From DSUN01 sp035527715 (lineage in GTDB: Bacteria > Planctomycetota > PUPC01 > DSUN01), in NCBI GenBank assembly GCA_035527715.1, contig DATKZY010000267.1:1-8688 (forward strand): 8,688 bases of DNA. Reading direction: 5' to 3'. Below are positions 1-6,107 of this stretch, piece by piece. The position numbers and the translations under genes were made by a program. The number at the start of each line of letters is the position of its first letter. The first letter of the stretch is position 1. Under the pieces are notes generated by a model. That model saw only the letters and a list, made by a program, of their open reading frames with translations, was not told where the DNA came from and did no database searches.

Positions 1-1
1 G

Positions 2-2152
2 TTCCACATGGTCACCGGCCGCCCGCCCTTCGAGGCGCCCACCACCAGGGCCGTGCTGGCCCAACACCTCCACGAGGCCCCGCCCGACCCGCGCGAGCTG
101 CGCCCGCAGCTCGGCGAGGGCACGGCCTACATCATTGAGAAGCTCCTCGCGAAGGAGCGCGACGACCGCTACCCCGATGCCGCGACGCTTGTGGCCGACA
201 TCGAGAAGGCGCTGCGCGGCGAGTCCGTGGGGCCGCGGCTGGCCCCGTTCCCACGAGTCCGCCGCGTCGCCGCACGGGAGCCGAGCACTTCCTCGGTCGT
301 CCTCACCCTGGTCGTCATCCTCGCTCTCATCGGCATTGTCGTGGCCATCCTCGCCGACCGCCTCCAGAGCGAGTCGCGGCGCCGGAACGGGGAGACGAAG
401 GAGCGGGTGCGGCCGCCGCCTCCCACGCCCGCGGACACCCACCAGGCGGCGGCGGAGCGCGCGTGGGCCGAGGCCGATGCCTATGCCGACGCTCACCCGG
501 CCGACCTCCTGGGCGCCATCGCGCGCCTGCGCGACGTCGAGCGGCAGTTCCACGACACCCCGCTCCGCGAGCGGGCCGCCGCGCGGCGCCTGCGGCTCGA
601 GGCGGACCTCGAGCGGAGGAACAGGGATGCCCTCCGCGGCCTCGTCGAGCGCGCCGAGGCCCTCGTGGGCGAGACACGGCACGCCGACGCCCTGGCGCTC
701 TTCCAGAAGCTCCCCCCGGAGCTCGCCGCCGATGCCTGGCGCGACCGCGTGGCCGCGGCCAAGGCGGCAATCGAGCGGCAGGCGACCGAGGCATTCCATG
801 CCGCCCTCGCGCGCGGCGACGCGCTGGCGAAGACCGGCGAGCTTGACGAGGCGGTGCGGGCCTACGAAGCCGCCGGAGCGTCGCTCCCCGACGCCTGGCG
901 CGACGAGGCGGCCGCGCGCATCGCCGCCGTGCGGCGCCGCCAGAAGGAGCAGGCCGAGCGGGCCGCGGCGCAGCGCGAGGCGGCCCAACTGGGGCTCCTG
1001 GCACAGGTGCTCGAGCTGTACCGCGCGCGCAACTGCGGCGAAGCCATCGAGTTCCTCAAGACCCACGCCGCCTCGGCGCCCGCCGAGCGCCGCGAGGAGC
1101 TGGAGGCCGAGCTGGCGGAGGCCGCGAAGCTCCAGGAGTTCTGGGCGCGCGCCGACCTCGGCGCCCAGCGCGCCATTGGCCAAGCGTTCGTCGTCCGGGG
1201 CATCCAGGGCGAGTTGACGGCTGCCAGGAACGGGCGGCTTACTATCCGCACCCGCGGCGGGTCCTTCAGCGAGGAGATGAGGAACCTCGGCACCGACCAG
1301 ATCCTGGCCCTGGCGCTGCCGGGGTACGCGTCGGTGGACGCCCCGCTCGCCGCGGCCCGCTTCCTGCTGGCCGAGGGGAAGCCGCAGGCGGCCGAGGGCC
1401 GCCTCAAGGCGGCGGGGACCGGGGGCGCCAAGGCTGCGGCACTTCGCGCGCGCCTGCGGCGCTTCGAGGCAGCGGCCCTCTTCGCCGCCGCAAGCAAGGA
1501 CCTCGCGGAGGCCCGGAAGCTCCTCGCCGCGGGCGACACCGCGGGCGCCGTCACGGCCCTGCGCGGCTTCCTCACCCGCTACGGCGAGCCGCCGGCCGCC
1601 GCGACGCTGCGCCTCGAGGCCCAGCGGCTCCTCGACCGGGCCACGCCCCCCCAGCCGAGCGGTTGGGGCGCCGTGGGTGGGAAAGCCATCGCCCGGCCAG
1701 GGGGCCGCGTGCGGAACACCCCCGACGACCCGCTCTACCTCGCCGAGCGCTTCGGCCCCAGCGCCTACCGCATCGCCGTCGCGAACGGCACGTACACCGT
1801 GCGGCTCCACTTTGCCGAGACGTTCCCCGGCGTCACCGAGGTCGGCCAGCGGGTCTTCTCCGTCGCCATTGAGGGCCAGCCGGCCCTGCGCGACTTCGAC
1901 GTCCTCAAGCAGGCGGGCGGCCGCCGCTTCTTCGCCATCATCATGGCGTTCGACGTCGAGGTCAGCGACGGCGAGCTGACCATCGAGTTCACCCCCAAAG
2001 CCCAGAGCCCGATGATCAACGGGATCGAAGTCGTGGCGAAGGGCCCGCGGCCGGGCCGCGACGTCCTGCTCATCAACTGCGGCGCGAGCCAGGACTATGT
2101 GGACCGGAGCGGCCGCACCTGGCGGAGGGACCAGGACTACCAGGCTCCCTGA
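2..2152 (+). CDS. Transmembrane serine/threonine protein kinase, C-terminal part, with C-terminal malectin-type domain (5' partial)
   Basis: The frame is open from the first bases (FHMVTGRPPFE), so the ATG at 8 is internal and the catalytic core lies upstream of the window. Counting that Met as residue 1, residues 1-72 are the end of a PknB-type kinase domain: the TGRPPFE segment, then a subdomain XI-like KERDDRYPDA with the conserved Arg at 54. One membrane segment follows at about 97-116, so the kinase should face the cytoplasm and the rest the periplasm or outside. Residues 140-545 are Ala/Arg/Glu-rich helices, probably TPR-like or coiled coil, interrupted near 388-435 by a small beta-rich module. 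Residues 552-714 resemble malectin, a carbohydrate-binding fold: DDPLYLAERFG at 573-583, NGTYTVRLHFAE at 593-604, FDV and the INGIEV strand. The hallmark first strand (INCG...YVDRSG.TW..D, 689-708) comes last instead of first. Likely role: kinase signalling controlled by an extracellular sugar. Ligand and targets are unknown. Confidence 0.88.
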   Translation, partial: FHMVTGRPPFEAPTTRAVLAQHLHEAPPDPRELRPQLGEGTAYIIEKLLAKERDDRYPDAATLVADIEKALRGESVGPRLAPFPRVRRVAAREPSTSSVVLTLVVILALIGIVVAILADRLQSESRRRNGETKERVRPPPPTPADTHQAAAERAWAEADAYADAHPADLLGAIARLRDVERQFHDTPLRERAAARRLRLEADLERRNRDALRGLVERAEALVGETRHADALALFQKLPPELAADAWRDRVAAAKAAIERQATEAFHAALARGDALAKTGELDEAVRAYEAAGASLPDAWRDEAAARIAAVRRRQKEQAERAAAQREAAQLGLLAQVLELYRARNCGEAIEFLKTHAASAPAERREELEAELAEAAKLQEFWARADLGAQRAIGQAFVVRGIQGELTAARNGRLTIRTRGGSFSEEMRNLGTDQILALALPGYASVDAPLAAARFLLAEGKPQAAEGRLKAAGTGGAKAAALRARLRRFEAAALFAAASKDLAEARKLLAAGDTAGAVTALRGFLTRYGEPPAAATLRLEAQRLLDRATPPQPSGWGAVGGKAIARPGGRVRNTPDDPLYLAERFGPSAYRIAVANGTYTVRLHFAETFPGVTEVGQRVFSVAIEGQPALRDFDVLKQAGGRRFFAIIMAFDVEVSDGELTIEFTPKAQSPMINGIEVVAKGPRPGRDVLLINCGASQDYVDRSGRTWRRDQDYQAP

Positions 2153-2177
2153 CTCCTCTTGCCCCGTGAGGTGAGGC

Positions 2178-2996
2178 GTGGAACCCAGGCTCTCGATGTG
2201 GACGAGTTTCTTCATTGACCTTTCGCCCGAGGAGGCGCTCGGCGAACTCGCGGCGGCCGGCTGGCGCCACGCCGAGCTGTCCGACGAGCACAGCAAGGCC
2301 CTCCTCGAGCGCGGCGACCCCGCCGCCGCTGGCCAGGCGTTTCGCCGCGTTGCCGCCGACGCCGGCGTGTCCATCCCCCAGGGCCACCTGTGGCTCACCG
2401 TGGACATCGCTCCCGCCAGCGAGGCGGCGCGGCGTGAGGCCATGGACGGCCTGAGGCGATGGCTGGACCTCTACGTCGCCATCGGCATTCGGGCCGCGGT
2501 CATCCACCCCGGCGGCAACGCGCACCACGACCCCGCGGCCCGCTGCGACGAGCAGCTCCACTCGCTCGCCGACCTGGCGGGCCACGTGCGCGGGACCGGC
2601 CTCGTGCTGTGCCTGGAGAACTGCTCGTCGGGCGAGGCCCTCAAGCCCCTTCTGGCCGCCACCTCGCCCGCGGAAGTCGGCGTGTGCCTCGACACCGGCC
2701 ACCTCAACCTCACGCCGGAGAGCCAGGGCGGCTTCATCCGCTTCTGCGCCGGGCGCCTCCGCGCCCTCCACCTGGCCGAGAACGACCGCAGCGGCGACCA
2801 GCACAACTTCCCCTACGCACGCGGCGGCTGCGTGCCCTGGGACGAAGTGGCCGCCGCCCTCGCCGAGGTGCGCTACGATGGCCTCCTGAACTTCGAGGTC
2901 CCCGGCGAGAACCGCTGCCCCATCCCTGCTCGCCGCATCAAGCTCGCCTACCTCCGGGCACTTGCCACCTGGATCTTCGCTCCCCGCCACGCCTGA
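2178..2996 (+). CDS. Sugar phosphate isomerase/epimerase-like TIM barrel protein (AP endonuclease 2 / xylose isomerase-like fold)
   Basis: This 272-residue protein has the features of the xylose isomerase-like TIM barrel superfamily, which isomerises or epimerises sugars, or cuts DNA in the AP endonuclease branch, using a divalent metal. The metal-ligand pattern is visible on successive strands: E147 in CLEN, D172 and H175 in CLDTGHLN, H198 in ALHLAEN, and E240 in NFEVPGE. The IHPGG strand near residue 110 also fits. There is no signal peptide, so it is probably cytoplasmic. I chose the GTG at 2178 because GAGGTGAGG lies just upstream, and the segment RLSMWTSFFIDLSPEEA is typical of the start of such proteins; the ATG at 2196 is the alternative and lacks a well-spaced ribosome binding site. 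It begins 25 bp after the kinase gene on the same strand, suggesting co-transcription. The exact substrate cannot be read from the sequence. Confidence 0.85.
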   Translation: MEPRLSMWTSFFIDLSPEEALGELAAAGWRHAELSDEHSKALLERGDPAAAGQAFRRVAADAGVSIPQGHLWLTVDIAPASEAARREAMDGLRRWLDLYVAIGIRAAVIHPGGNAHHDPAARCDEQLHSLADLAGHVRGTGLVLCLENCSSGEALKPLLAATSPAEVGVCLDTGHLNLTPESQGGFIRFCAGRLRALHLAENDRSGDQHNFPYARGGCVPWDEVAAALAEVRYDGLLNFEVPGENRCPIPARRIKLAYLRALATWIFAPRHA

Positions 2997-3290
2997 CGCC
3001 TCGCAACGCCGGCCGCGCCCCATGTTGATTCCGCCACTCCCCATGTTGTCGTTCGTCATCATGCTGTAACTCGCGTCACAGCAAACAGTTGCGGCGAGCT
3101 GGACACGGGAGCCGCGCGCTCGATGTTGCCAGATCGCAACAATGGCCTCCCAGCGAGAGCCGGCGAGCGCCACGGGCCTACCCACGCTCCGAGTTGTAAG
3201 ATGCTGGGATGACGGCACTTGCGAATACGCTTGCCACCCCTGGATCATGGCCCTGGCCCGGCATGGCGTTTGCTTGACTACAAGACCAGA
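2997..3290. other. Non-coding stretch after the isomerase gene
   Basis: I see no credible gene here: open frames on both strands are low-complexity shadows without ribosome binding sites. Small items are visible. The 10-mer CCCCATGTTG occurs at 3018-3027 and again at 3039-3048, exactly 21 bp (about two helical turns) apart. A short palindrome, TGTTGC then GCAACA with a 6-nt loop, lies at 3124-3141. The base composition at 3050-3240 is less GC-rich than the flanking genes. No promoter with acceptable -35 and -10 boxes was found. No terminator for the upstream isomerase gene is obvious before 3420. Confidence 0.5.
3018..3048. repeat. Direct repeat of CCCCATGTTG, 21 bp apart
   Basis: Two identical 10-bp copies start at 3018 and 3039. 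The two-turn spacing would put them on the same DNA face, as for paired binding sites. They lie just downstream of a stop codon rather than in front of a gene, so an operator role is only speculative. Confidence 0.4.
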
Positions 3291-3292
3291 CT

Positions 3293-3480
3293 GAGCGGGT
3301 GGTCCCGAAACCCGCTTGCTTGGCTACGCTTTGTGCTTCGATCCCTTCCCAAGGCGTGGCTGGGGCGGGCGGCGTGCGGGGCTCTCCCGAAGCTTGGCGA
3401 CCCCCGTCGCCAAGCGCACAGGAGGCCAGACGGGGCGCCACATGCCTGGCGGGGGTGCCCCTTCTGGCCACCCTTTTTTC
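3293..3480 (+). ncRNA. Candidate structured RNA: four hairpins ending in an intrinsic terminator
   Basis: Four successive stems can be drawn on the plus strand. Stem 1 pairs AGCGGGT with ACCCGCT at about 3295-3317. Stem 2 pairs GCTACGCTTT (3323-3332) with AAGGCGTGGC (3351-3360), 10 pairs including two G-U. Stem 3 pairs GCTTGGCGAC (3392-3401) with GTCGCCAAGC (3406-3415), 10 perfect pairs around a CCCC loop. Stem 4 is a terminator hairpin at 3424-3469 followed by six T. No known RNA family signature was recognised (not tmRNA, SRP RNA, RNase P or 6S RNA). A promoter was not convincingly found, and high GC makes chance hairpins common. It could instead be the long 3' end of the transcript covering the isomerase gene. 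Confidence 0.3.
3424..3479 (+). terminator. Rho-independent terminator
   Basis: GGCCAGA (3424-3430) pairs with TCTGGCC (3463-3469). After one C/T mismatch, GGGGCGCC (3432-3439) pairs with GGTGCCCC (3454-3461), with one G-U, around a 14-nt loop. ACCC and a run of six T (3474-3479) follow. The T-run is on the plus strand only, so it stops rightward transcription. It lies 430 bp after the isomerase stop codon, either ending that transcript or a separate short RNA. It would also shield the antisense side of the leftward HEAT-repeat gene. Confidence 0.65.
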
Positions 3481-3488
3481 TCAACCCA

Positions 3489-3623
3489 GTGCTCTGTTGA
3501 AATGCTCGCGTCGGGGAAGCTCCCGCCCACACAGGCAAGATGCCTGTGCCACCACAAGACCCTGCTTCTCGGCGGTGGCACAGGCTTCCAGCCTGTGTCC
3601 GGCAGGCATTTCAACAGAGCACC
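3489..3623. repeat. MITE-like palindromic element with 17-bp terminal inverted repeats and nested hairpins
   Basis: GTGCTCTGTTGAAATGC at 3489-3505 and its exact reverse complement at 3606-3622 bound the element. Inside are two small hairpins: CACAGGCA/TGCCTGTG (3530-3537, 3541-3548, 3-nt loop) and CACAGGCT/AGCCTGTG (3579-3586, 3590-3597, 3-nt loop). The two halves also pair with each other through GCCTGTGCCACC (3542-3553) and GGTGGCACAGGC (3574-3585). ACCCA occurs just left of the element (3484-3488) and again at 3624-3628, a possible 5-bp target duplication if one extra C belongs to the element. It codes for nothing. CACAGGC/GCCTGTG hairpins recur between genes in planctomycete-like genomes as I recall them; that is memory, not a search. 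It lies directly past the 3' end of the leftward HEAT-repeat gene. Confidence 0.7.
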
Positions 3624-3656
3624 ACCCAACCGAATCGCGCGCCGCGGCCGCGGCGG

Positions 3657-4991
3657 TCACCTGCCGCGTGCGTCCCGCGCTCCGTGCCCACAGTAGTGAC
3701 AGAGGAGCTCCAGCGTGGCGCCCTCGGCGCCCTCCCTGGCGAGAACCTCGTCGGTGTGGCGGTTCAAGGGCTTGCCGCAGGCGGCACAGGCGAGCGGCTT
3801 CGCGGCGCAGCGCGCGCACAGGGCCGCCCTGCCGGCGACGACGCCTCCCCGCAAGAGGTCGCCCCCGCGGAGGCGGGCGCCGCAGCGCGAGCACGCGGGG
3901 CCGAAGACGATGGGCAGCTGCACCGCCGCCCTCGGCCTCCCGATGCACCGCCGCCACACCAGGTAGTCGGGCGAGAGCGGGCGCCGCCGCGTGCGGGCGT
4001 AGTCCTCGCCCGCCGCGACCAGCGCCTGCGCCATCTCGACGTCCACGCGCACGAGCCGCTGGTCCATCTTGCGGGCGTATTCGGCGACGCGCTCGTGGAA
4101 CTCGGCCTCGGTGAGGCCCGACTCGCCCCAGGCCGTGGCGATGCCCAGCTCCACGGGGTCCACCACGACGGCGGCAAAGCGGACCCGGGCCGGGGTGCGG
4201 CCCCGCGCCACGAGCACCATGATCCGCCCGTCGCTCTGCGGCGGGGTGGCCAGCGCGGCTCGCACCGGCTCATCCGACTCCGCCGTGGCCACGAACACGT
4301 CGCGCACGTCCACCCCCTGCCGTTCGAGGGCAACCAGCGAGGCGCGGGCGTGCCGCCGCACCACGGGGTCGGACCGCCGCAGCAACTCGCGCAGCAGCGG
4401 CAGCGTCTGCGGCGTCGCGAAGCGCGACAGCCCGCACGCGACCGCCGCGTCCACCGCCGCAATCTGGAGGCTCATCGCCACCTCCAGCAGCCGCAACAGC
4501 GCGGGGCTGCCGTCCTGGAGAATGGGCGCCAGCACCGACTGCTGTTCCTCGTGGCTCAGCGACGCGAATTCGTCGCGCCAGAGGAGCAGCTCCGTCTCAT
4601 CGTCCAGCAAGGCATCGTGCAGCGCCGGGGCGGAGGCGTCGGCGTCCTGGCCCGACGCCGCTTCGTCCAGGCGGCGGAGAAGGGCCATCACCCACATCTG
4701 CTCGGTGGGGTTCAGCAGGCGCTTCTCGAGGTGCTGCTCGACCTCGCGCGCGGCCCACCGGGCCGCCTGGCCCGCCAGGCAGCCGAGCAGCGCGGCGGCC
4801 TTCTCCCGGCGCGGCCCCGCCAGGCGCAGGGCGCTGCGCGCCAGGTGCGCGACCCCTTCGCGGCCCAGGGCCACGAGGCGGCCCGCGGCCTCGGCCACCT
4901 GGTCCCGCGTGGCGGCCCCCAGGTCCAGCCCTTCCACCAACTCGTCCACTCGGCACGCGGTATCGGCCGCGCCCTGCGATGGCTTCGTCAT
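3657..4991 (-). CDS. HEAT-repeat protein with C-terminal four-CxxC zinc-binding region, function unknown
   Basis: I do not recognise a named family for this 444-residue protein. Residues about 20-250 are helical with HEAT-like character, clearest near 165-225 (TLPLLRELLRRSDPVVRRHARASLVAL), which suggests a protein-binding scaffold. Residues about 255-350 form a second module with DPVELGIATAWGESGLTEAEF (278-298), similar to a segment I have seen in uncharacterised HEAT or SEC-C-type proteins. The tail has four CxxC pairs, C367/C370, C392/C395, C402/C405 and C431/C434, enough for two zinc sites. No signal peptide or membrane segment is seen. The ATG at 4991 was chosen (MTKPSQG); the in-frame ATG at 5003 is a real alternative, as neither has an ideally spaced Shine-Dalgarno. 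The open frame runs on upstream to 5384, but there it is antisense to the methyltransferase. It is divergent from that gene and shares a 180-bp promoter region. Confidence 0.75.
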   Translation of the reverse strand: MTKPSQGAADTACRVDELVEGLDLGAATRDQVAEAAGRLVALGREGVAHLARSALRLAGPRREKAAALLGCLAGQAARWAAREVEQHLEKRLLNPTEQMWVMALLRRLDEAASGQDADASAPALHDALLDDETELLLWRDEFASLSHEEQQSVLAPILQDGSPALLRLLEVAMSLQIAAVDAAVACGLSRFATPQTLPLLRELLRRSDPVVRRHARASLVALERQGVDVRDVFVATAESDEPVRAALATPPQSDGRIMVLVARGRTPARVRFAAVVVDPVELGIATAWGESGLTEAEFHERVAEYARKMDQRLVRVDVEMAQALVAAGEDYARTRRRPLSPDYLVWRRCIGRPRAAVQLPIVFGPACSRCGARLRGGDLLRGGVVAGRAALCARCAAKPLACAACGKPLNRHTDEVLAREGAEGATLELLCHYCGHGARDARGR

Positions 4992-5036
4992 GGCAACACC
5001 CATGGCCCTCGTGCGGCGGCGCCCCAACCCGCACAC

Positions 5037-5061
5037 GGCCGCCGCGCGCGGCCATTCTATA
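5037..5061 (-). promoter_or_regulatory. Probable leftward promoter -10 region and adjacent palindrome for the HEAT-repeat gene
   Basis: Reading leftward, GGTATAGAATGG contains TATAGA (5056-5061) and TAGAAT (5054-5059), in otherwise very GC-rich DNA. A weak -35, TTGCGC, sits at 5078-5083, giving spacers of 16 or 18 bp. The palindrome GGCCGC-CGCGC-GCGGCC at 5037-5053 covers the expected transcription start and could be an operator or a chance GC palindrome. The start codon is about 50 bp downstream. Confidence 0.4.
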
Positions 5062-5093
5062 CCTGCTGGCTCGGGGCGCGCAAGCAAGGCTGG

Positions 5094-5122
5094 TTGACAG
5101 CCGGCGGCAACGCGGGTAGCAT
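5094..5122 (+). promoter_or_regulatory. Sigma-70-type promoter of the DNA methyltransferase gene
   Basis: A perfect TTGACA -35 box (5094-5099) is followed after exactly 17 bp by TAGCAT (5117-5122), which matches four of six -10 positions. The predicted start near 5129 gives a leader of about 43 nt before the ATG at 5172. It is the best promoter in the window by match and spacing, and it supports the ATG at 5172 over the much longer open frame upstream. Confidence 0.65.
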
Positions 5123-5171
5123 ACGCTCGGCCATTGGCCCACACCCCCAACTCCTCGGGAGCACGTGCCGC

Positions 5172-6098
5172 ATGCCACGCCGCCCGACGAAGGACGGAGC
5201 GCCGAAAAAGCCGGTCGTCCTCAAGCCGCCCTCGGTGCACCCGCGAAACAAGCTCAACGCCCTCACGGGCAACGAGTGGCTGTTCTTCACCAAGTCGGTG
5301 CTGCGCACCAGCTACTCGCACGGCCTCGGCCACAAGCTGCGTCGCGAGCAGGGCGGCAACAAGCCGCCGCAACTGATGCAGCATATCATCGAGTTCTTCA
5401 CCAAGCCGGGCCAGAGCGTGCTCGACCCCTTCGCCGGCGTGGGCGGCACGCTGCTCGGCGCCTCGCTGTGCGGCCGCAAGGCCACGGGCATCGAGCTGAA
5501 CCCCCGCTGGCTCGAAATCTACCGCCAGGTCTGCGAGCAGGAAGGCATCGAGCCGCAGGAGACGCTCGTCGGCGACTGCCTGAACGTGCTGCCCGAGCTG
5601 GCCGCCGCGGGCCGGTCATTCGACTTCATCGCCACCGACCCGCCCTACTCGATTGCCCTCGAGAAGACCATGTGCGATGGCACCTACGACATCCAGCACC
5701 GCAAGACCGACTTCGACAAGTACTCCGACGACGCGGCCGACTTCCGCAACCTGGCCTCGTTCGACGCGTTTTACGACGCGATGGAGCGTGCCTTCGCCCT
5801 CACCTATCCGCTCCTGCGCGAGGGCGGCTACCTGGCCGTCATCATCCGCGACTCCTACCAGCGCGGCCGCTACATCCCCGCCACCTACGACATCGCCGAG
5901 CGCATCCGCCGCGGCGGCTACGTGCTCAAGGGCATCAAGGTCTGGTACGCCACCGGCGCCCGCGTGCGCCCCTACGGCTACCCCCACTCCTACATCCCCA
6001 ACATCGTCCACCAGAACATCGTCATCTTCCGCAGAGAGAGACCCGCAAAGGCGAAGAAGAAGACCGCCCGCGTTCTCTCTCGTTCGTGTGATTCGTGA
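5172..6098 (+). CDS. Site-specific DNA methyltransferase (adenine-N6 or cytosine-N4), orphan
   Basis: This 308-residue enzyme should transfer a methyl group from S-adenosylmethionine to adenine N6 or cytosine N4 in DNA. Motif X-like sequence (KPPQLMQHIIEFF, about 61-73) runs into motif I, DPFAGVGGT (D85-T93), then motif II with E108 in GIELNP, and the catalytic motif IV DPPY at 156-159. A HSYIPNIVHQNIVIFRR end closes the core, followed by a basic tail. Motif I precedes motif IV, unlike the common beta-class order. The ATG at 5172 is preceded by GGGAG 10 nt upstream and a good promoter. No restriction endonuclease, specificity subunit or repair partner is adjacent, so it looks solitary; epigenetic marking or phage protection are possible. 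The recognition site cannot be deduced. The last codons run into a 9-bp tandem repeat (GATTCGTG), so the end may have been altered by it. It converges on nth, leaving 9 bp. Confidence 0.85.
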   Translation: MPRRPTKDGAPKKPVVLKPPSVHPRNKLNALTGNEWLFFTKSVLRTSYSHGLGHKLRREQGGNKPPQLMQHIIEFFTKPGQSVLDPFAGVGGTLLGASLCGRKATGIELNPRWLEIYRQVCEQEGIEPQETLVGDCLNVLPELAAAGRSFDFIATDPPYSIALEKTMCDGTYDIQHRKTDFDKYSDDAADFRNLASFDAFYDAMERAFALTYPLLREGGYLAVIIRDSYQRGRYIPATYDIAERIRRGGYVLKGIKVWYATGARVRPYGYPHSYIPNIVHQNIVIFRRERPAKAKKKTARVLSRSCDS

Positions 6099-6106
6099 GA
6101 TTCGTG
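6082..6106. repeat. Short tandem repeat (GATTCGTG, 9-bp period) at convergent gene ends
   Basis: GTTCGTG at 6082-6088 is followed by GATTCGTG at 6090-6097 and again at 6099-6106. The methyltransferase stop codon (6096-6098) lies inside it, and the nth stop codon begins 2 bp after it. It may be a fragment of a dispersed intergenic repeat. There is no T-run, so it is not an evident terminator. Confidence 0.5.
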
Positions 6107-6107
6107 G

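Noticed and set aside
2073..3248. Minus-strand open frame of 391 codons across the isomerase gene and downstream DNA
   Set aside because: It is antisense to a well-supported TIM barrel gene, has no domain, and its extension into the non-coding stretch shows no coding character.
3219..3500. Small plus-strand open frame (93 codons) in the non-coding region
   Set aside because: It has no ribosome binding site, runs through the hairpin cluster and terminator, and is Arg/Pro/Trp-rich, so it is unlikely to be a protein.
3489..3623. Palindromic element as a CRISPR array
   Set aside because: Repeats are inverted, not direct, and there are no regularly spaced unique spacers or cas genes.
3540..5171. 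Open frame running 544 codons upstream of the methyltransferase start
   Set aside because: It is antisense to the HEAT-repeat gene and crosses the palindromic element; its residues are low-complexity Arg/Pro/Ala. The promoter and ribosome binding site near 5094-5171 place the true start at 5172.
4992..5384. N-terminal extension of the HEAT-repeat frame by 131 codons
   Set aside because: It overlaps the start of the methyltransferase and both promoter regions, and its residues do not resemble a domain; the ATG at 4991 or 5003 is preferred.
6032..6081. Possible hairpin between AGAGAGA and TCTCTCT near the end of the methyltransferase, as a terminator for the convergent genes
   Set aside because: The stem is short and low-complexity with a long loop, and no T-run follows on either strand.
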